Shown here: in pieces, positions 62,001 to 64,000 of the stretch
Position numbering within the stretch: position 1 is the first letter of the stretch
How the letters are laid out: each line of letters starts with the position of its first letter
Source of the DNA: Trichoplax adhaerens
Taxonomy: Eukaryota > Placozoa > Uniplacotomia > Trichoplacea > Trichoplacidae
DNA length: 64,000 bases
Reading direction: 5' to 3'
Assembly: GCF_000150275.1 (NCBI RefSeq)
Contig: NW_002060947.1
Span: forward strand, 418,695 to 482,694
Position numbers and translations under genes: made by a program
The notes under the pieces: model-generated
What the model saw: only the letters and a program-made list of their open reading frames with translations
Told to the model about the DNA's origin: nothing
The model's database searches: none

Positions 62001-64000
62001 GAAAAGCGAACTCAATACTTTTTAATTCATTTGCTAAAAATTGTTTTACTTCCTCACAGATGGACGCAATCAAGAAATATCTGACATTACTTACTATACA
62101 CAAAATAAAAACAAGTTGGTTTATTCTTGTGAATGCATAAATGGAAGCTGCTTTTGAAATTTATTTTAATGAATCCATTTATTCTAATGTTAATTGCAGG
62201 CATATTGTATCGGTTGGTTGGGATAAAAGAATAAATATATACAATGTAAGATGATTAGCTGTCTAACTTTTGATCTTTATAAGAATTCAACCTTGAGGAT
62301 CATTATAAAGATTTCCGTTTATTCAGTATTAATATTCCTCAAAGATTCCGTAGCAGATAAATTTTTTAACTTCATTGCCCATCTACCATAATTAAGGACA
62401 ATCCGGATGATTTTCGATATGTCCAGCCACCTATGCCTTACTGGACAGAAGATACTGTATGAAGTTGCTTAAGATTAATTATCTTCTGTTTGTTAGTGTT
62501 TATATACCGATATTATATCGTGGTTTAATCATTAACAATAGATCAATGGCCATCAAGATGATATTCTTGGTATTGCTGTATGCTCACCGAATTTATTAGC
62601 TACATCGAGTTATAAAGGCAGGGTATGTGGCATATTGCTATTTTTTTACAAGCTATCTTAATTAACACCGGATTTTCAATAATTTGGTCTCCCTTTATTT
62701 TCCTTATATTCTATAAAATAAAGATAATTGTATGGAATTTGGTTTCTGGGCATATATTTTGTCGCTTGCAAGTACCATGTAAAGACTCTCAATATAAAGG
62801 TATTTGAATAAATTACTCGGCATAATGGGTGCTAAACCTATGCGAAGTCACGATTTAGTATTGCTATTCTTTATTTAATTAGCTGGTGAACAGAATGCCA
62901 TTACTAAGGTTACATTCCTTGGCACACGCTTGAATGATAAATTTTCTGCTATATTAGTCTCCAATGGACCTAACGGTAAATTCTTACTTTTGCGCTAAAA
63001 TATCAATCTGATATTAAAATAACTGTATTGATGCCAAAGATTAAGAATGCGATGTTAAAATAAATATTTAGGCTATATCCATTTTTGGAATGTCTATAAT
63101 GGTGGTGCTATTTATGCGTCTTTCAAGGCGGTAAGTCTGCAAAATCCAATCATTTAATCTTACTTTTGGAAAAATTATTTCCATATAATTAAAGATAATT
63201 TTATCTATCATCCACAATTTTTAATAAAAATTACAGACGGATTTTGATGAAATTGTGGCCATTGCCACCAATCATGATAACAGTAGATTATTTACCGCTG
63301 ACGCTAAAGGTAAGCATTAAATGTAGCGCAAATGTTAAAATTGCACGCATAACATAGAGTTCTTATAATTATCAAATTAGGTCAGGCATGATTTAAATTC
63401 TAATATTATATTTTAGGTTTTATTGGCACTTGGGATATCAAGACTTATGCGTCCGGTGGCAAAGAGTATATGCCACCAGATGGTATGTACAATATAAATT
63501 ATTATCATGATATCAGATTATTTATTATGATAGTATGATAATAATAAGAATTACTATTGTACCGTCTCTTAATTAGTGCTATATTCTTGGAGAGCTCATA
63601 CTCAAACTATAACATCGTAAGTTTACAACGAGTATTCTGCGTAAATCATCGTTGTCATCACTGTTAATGTGTTTGAAAATCTAAATTTTGAGGCCAAATT
63701 ACAATTTATAGGATGGATTTGATTGAATATCAGGAGGCTATTGCAACAGCATCAACTGATTGTACTTTGAGACTTTGGACCTACGAAGGGAAATATATTG
63801 GTAAATTTTGTTGCTTCACATAATTAGATAAACTAACAACAAAATTGATAACATTGATGCAGATAAATGGCTATTAACATCTCTCTTGCTTTAGGCACTT
63901 TTGGTCAACAAGAGAGCTGGGATATCTACGATCCAACATCCTATCAGAGCCCTATGGTACCTTATGATGTCTTAGTCGATCCTCAAAGTCTTCCTAATCA
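53098..64000 (+). CDS. EF-hand and WD40 repeat protein, WDR49/WDR64/EFCAB8 type (3' end outside window)
   Basis: At least 944 aa in the window. The first exon (53098-53439) is a Ser/Thr/Arg-rich low-complexity N-terminus. Next come two EF-hand-like units: a degenerate one (LKSAFDANANKGRILTKKEF) and a better one with loop D-S-C-C-N-D-Y-I-S-W-N-E, preceded by LFMKI. From 57547 a long series of WD40 blades follows, e.g. DGMITFWGADLK, GMDRIIRTWNPYV, STDKTIRIWDLQDHTC, SDGSVVRVWDIETGNLLFEF, GRDGCLRIWNYNNGHCLRIL, HIVSVGWDKRINIYN, KGRIIVWNLVSGHIF, STDCTLRLWTYEG, then the family-typical GTFGQ and YDVLVDPQSLP at the window edge. Members of this family are linked to cilia (family knowledge), which fits a ciliated animal. 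The exact orthologue among WDR49, WDR64 and EFCAB8 cannot be decided here. Confidence 0.87.
53098..64000 (+). other. EF-hand/WD40 gene exon map (34 exons seen)
   Basis: Exons: 53098-53439, 55416-55469, 55576-55656, 55832-55897, 56034-56102, 56268-56369, 57547-57600, 57691-57779, 58338-58430, 58641-58689, 58770-58816, 58897-58950, 59271-59301, 59824-59893, 59993-60199, 60294-60336, 60413-60518, 60667-60742, 60863-60932, 61031-61130, 61265-61371, 61471-61550, 62060-62114, 62200-62245, 62397-62456, 62542-62622, 62724-62799, 62883-62975, 63072-63130, 63237-63309, 63417-63482, 63577-63616, 63712-63800, 63895 to the edge. Phases agree throughout. The two largest introns (53440-55415 and 56370-57546) could hide a phase-0 exon; a candidate ends at the donor near 54998 but lacks a convincing acceptor. 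The join of exon 1 to exon 2 is the least certain. Confidence 0.8.

Overview
The window reads as nuclear DNA of an animal, most likely an early-branching one such as a placozoan (Trichoplax-like). It is strongly AT-rich. Most genes are cut into many small exons by short GT-AG introns, and the recognisable proteins are metazoan: an APAF1-like CARD/NB-ARC protein, SAP30, a PTTG1IP-like protein, an ATP8A-type flippase, mitochondrial RNA polymerase and a ciliary-type EF-hand/WD40 protein. The species is inferred. No bacterial gene organisation is present.

Layout: (1) 553-3199, minus: an APAF1-like gene, CARD then NB-ARC then helical region, running toward the left edge. (2) 6821-7957 and 10075-11214, plus: two intronless HNMT-like SAM-dependent methyltransferases. 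(3) 13390-21112, plus: POLRMT in 36 exons, preceded by ~300-bp and 107-bp tandem repeats and a GTAC-rich palindromic cluster. (4) 21.9-32.4 kb: a decayed tandem duplication carrying two more intronless methyltransferases on the minus strand (23582-24717, frameshifted; 28303-29439, intact). (5) 34120-40789, minus: ATP8A-type P4-ATPase, 32 exons found, first exon not found. (6) 44438-44974, plus: single-exon PTTG1IP-like membrane protein behind a large GTAC-rich palindromic cluster. (7) 47553-51693, minus: SAP30 in four exons, with a 117-bp tandem array in intron 1. (8) 53098-64000, plus: an EF-hand plus WD40 protein of the WDR49/WDR64/EFCAB8 type, 34 exons to the right edge, divergent from SAP30 with a third GTAC-rich cluster between them.

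The exon models were built by hand from conserved protein motifs, GT/AG boundaries and phase bookkeeping. POLRMT closes at 1074 aa with no internal stop, and the flippase at about 1122 aa lacking only its first exon. The genes do not form one pathway. The most unusual items are the four-copy intronless methyltransferase family pointing inward on both sides of POLRMT, and the dispersed GTACA/GTACT palindromic clusters just upstream of three gene starts.
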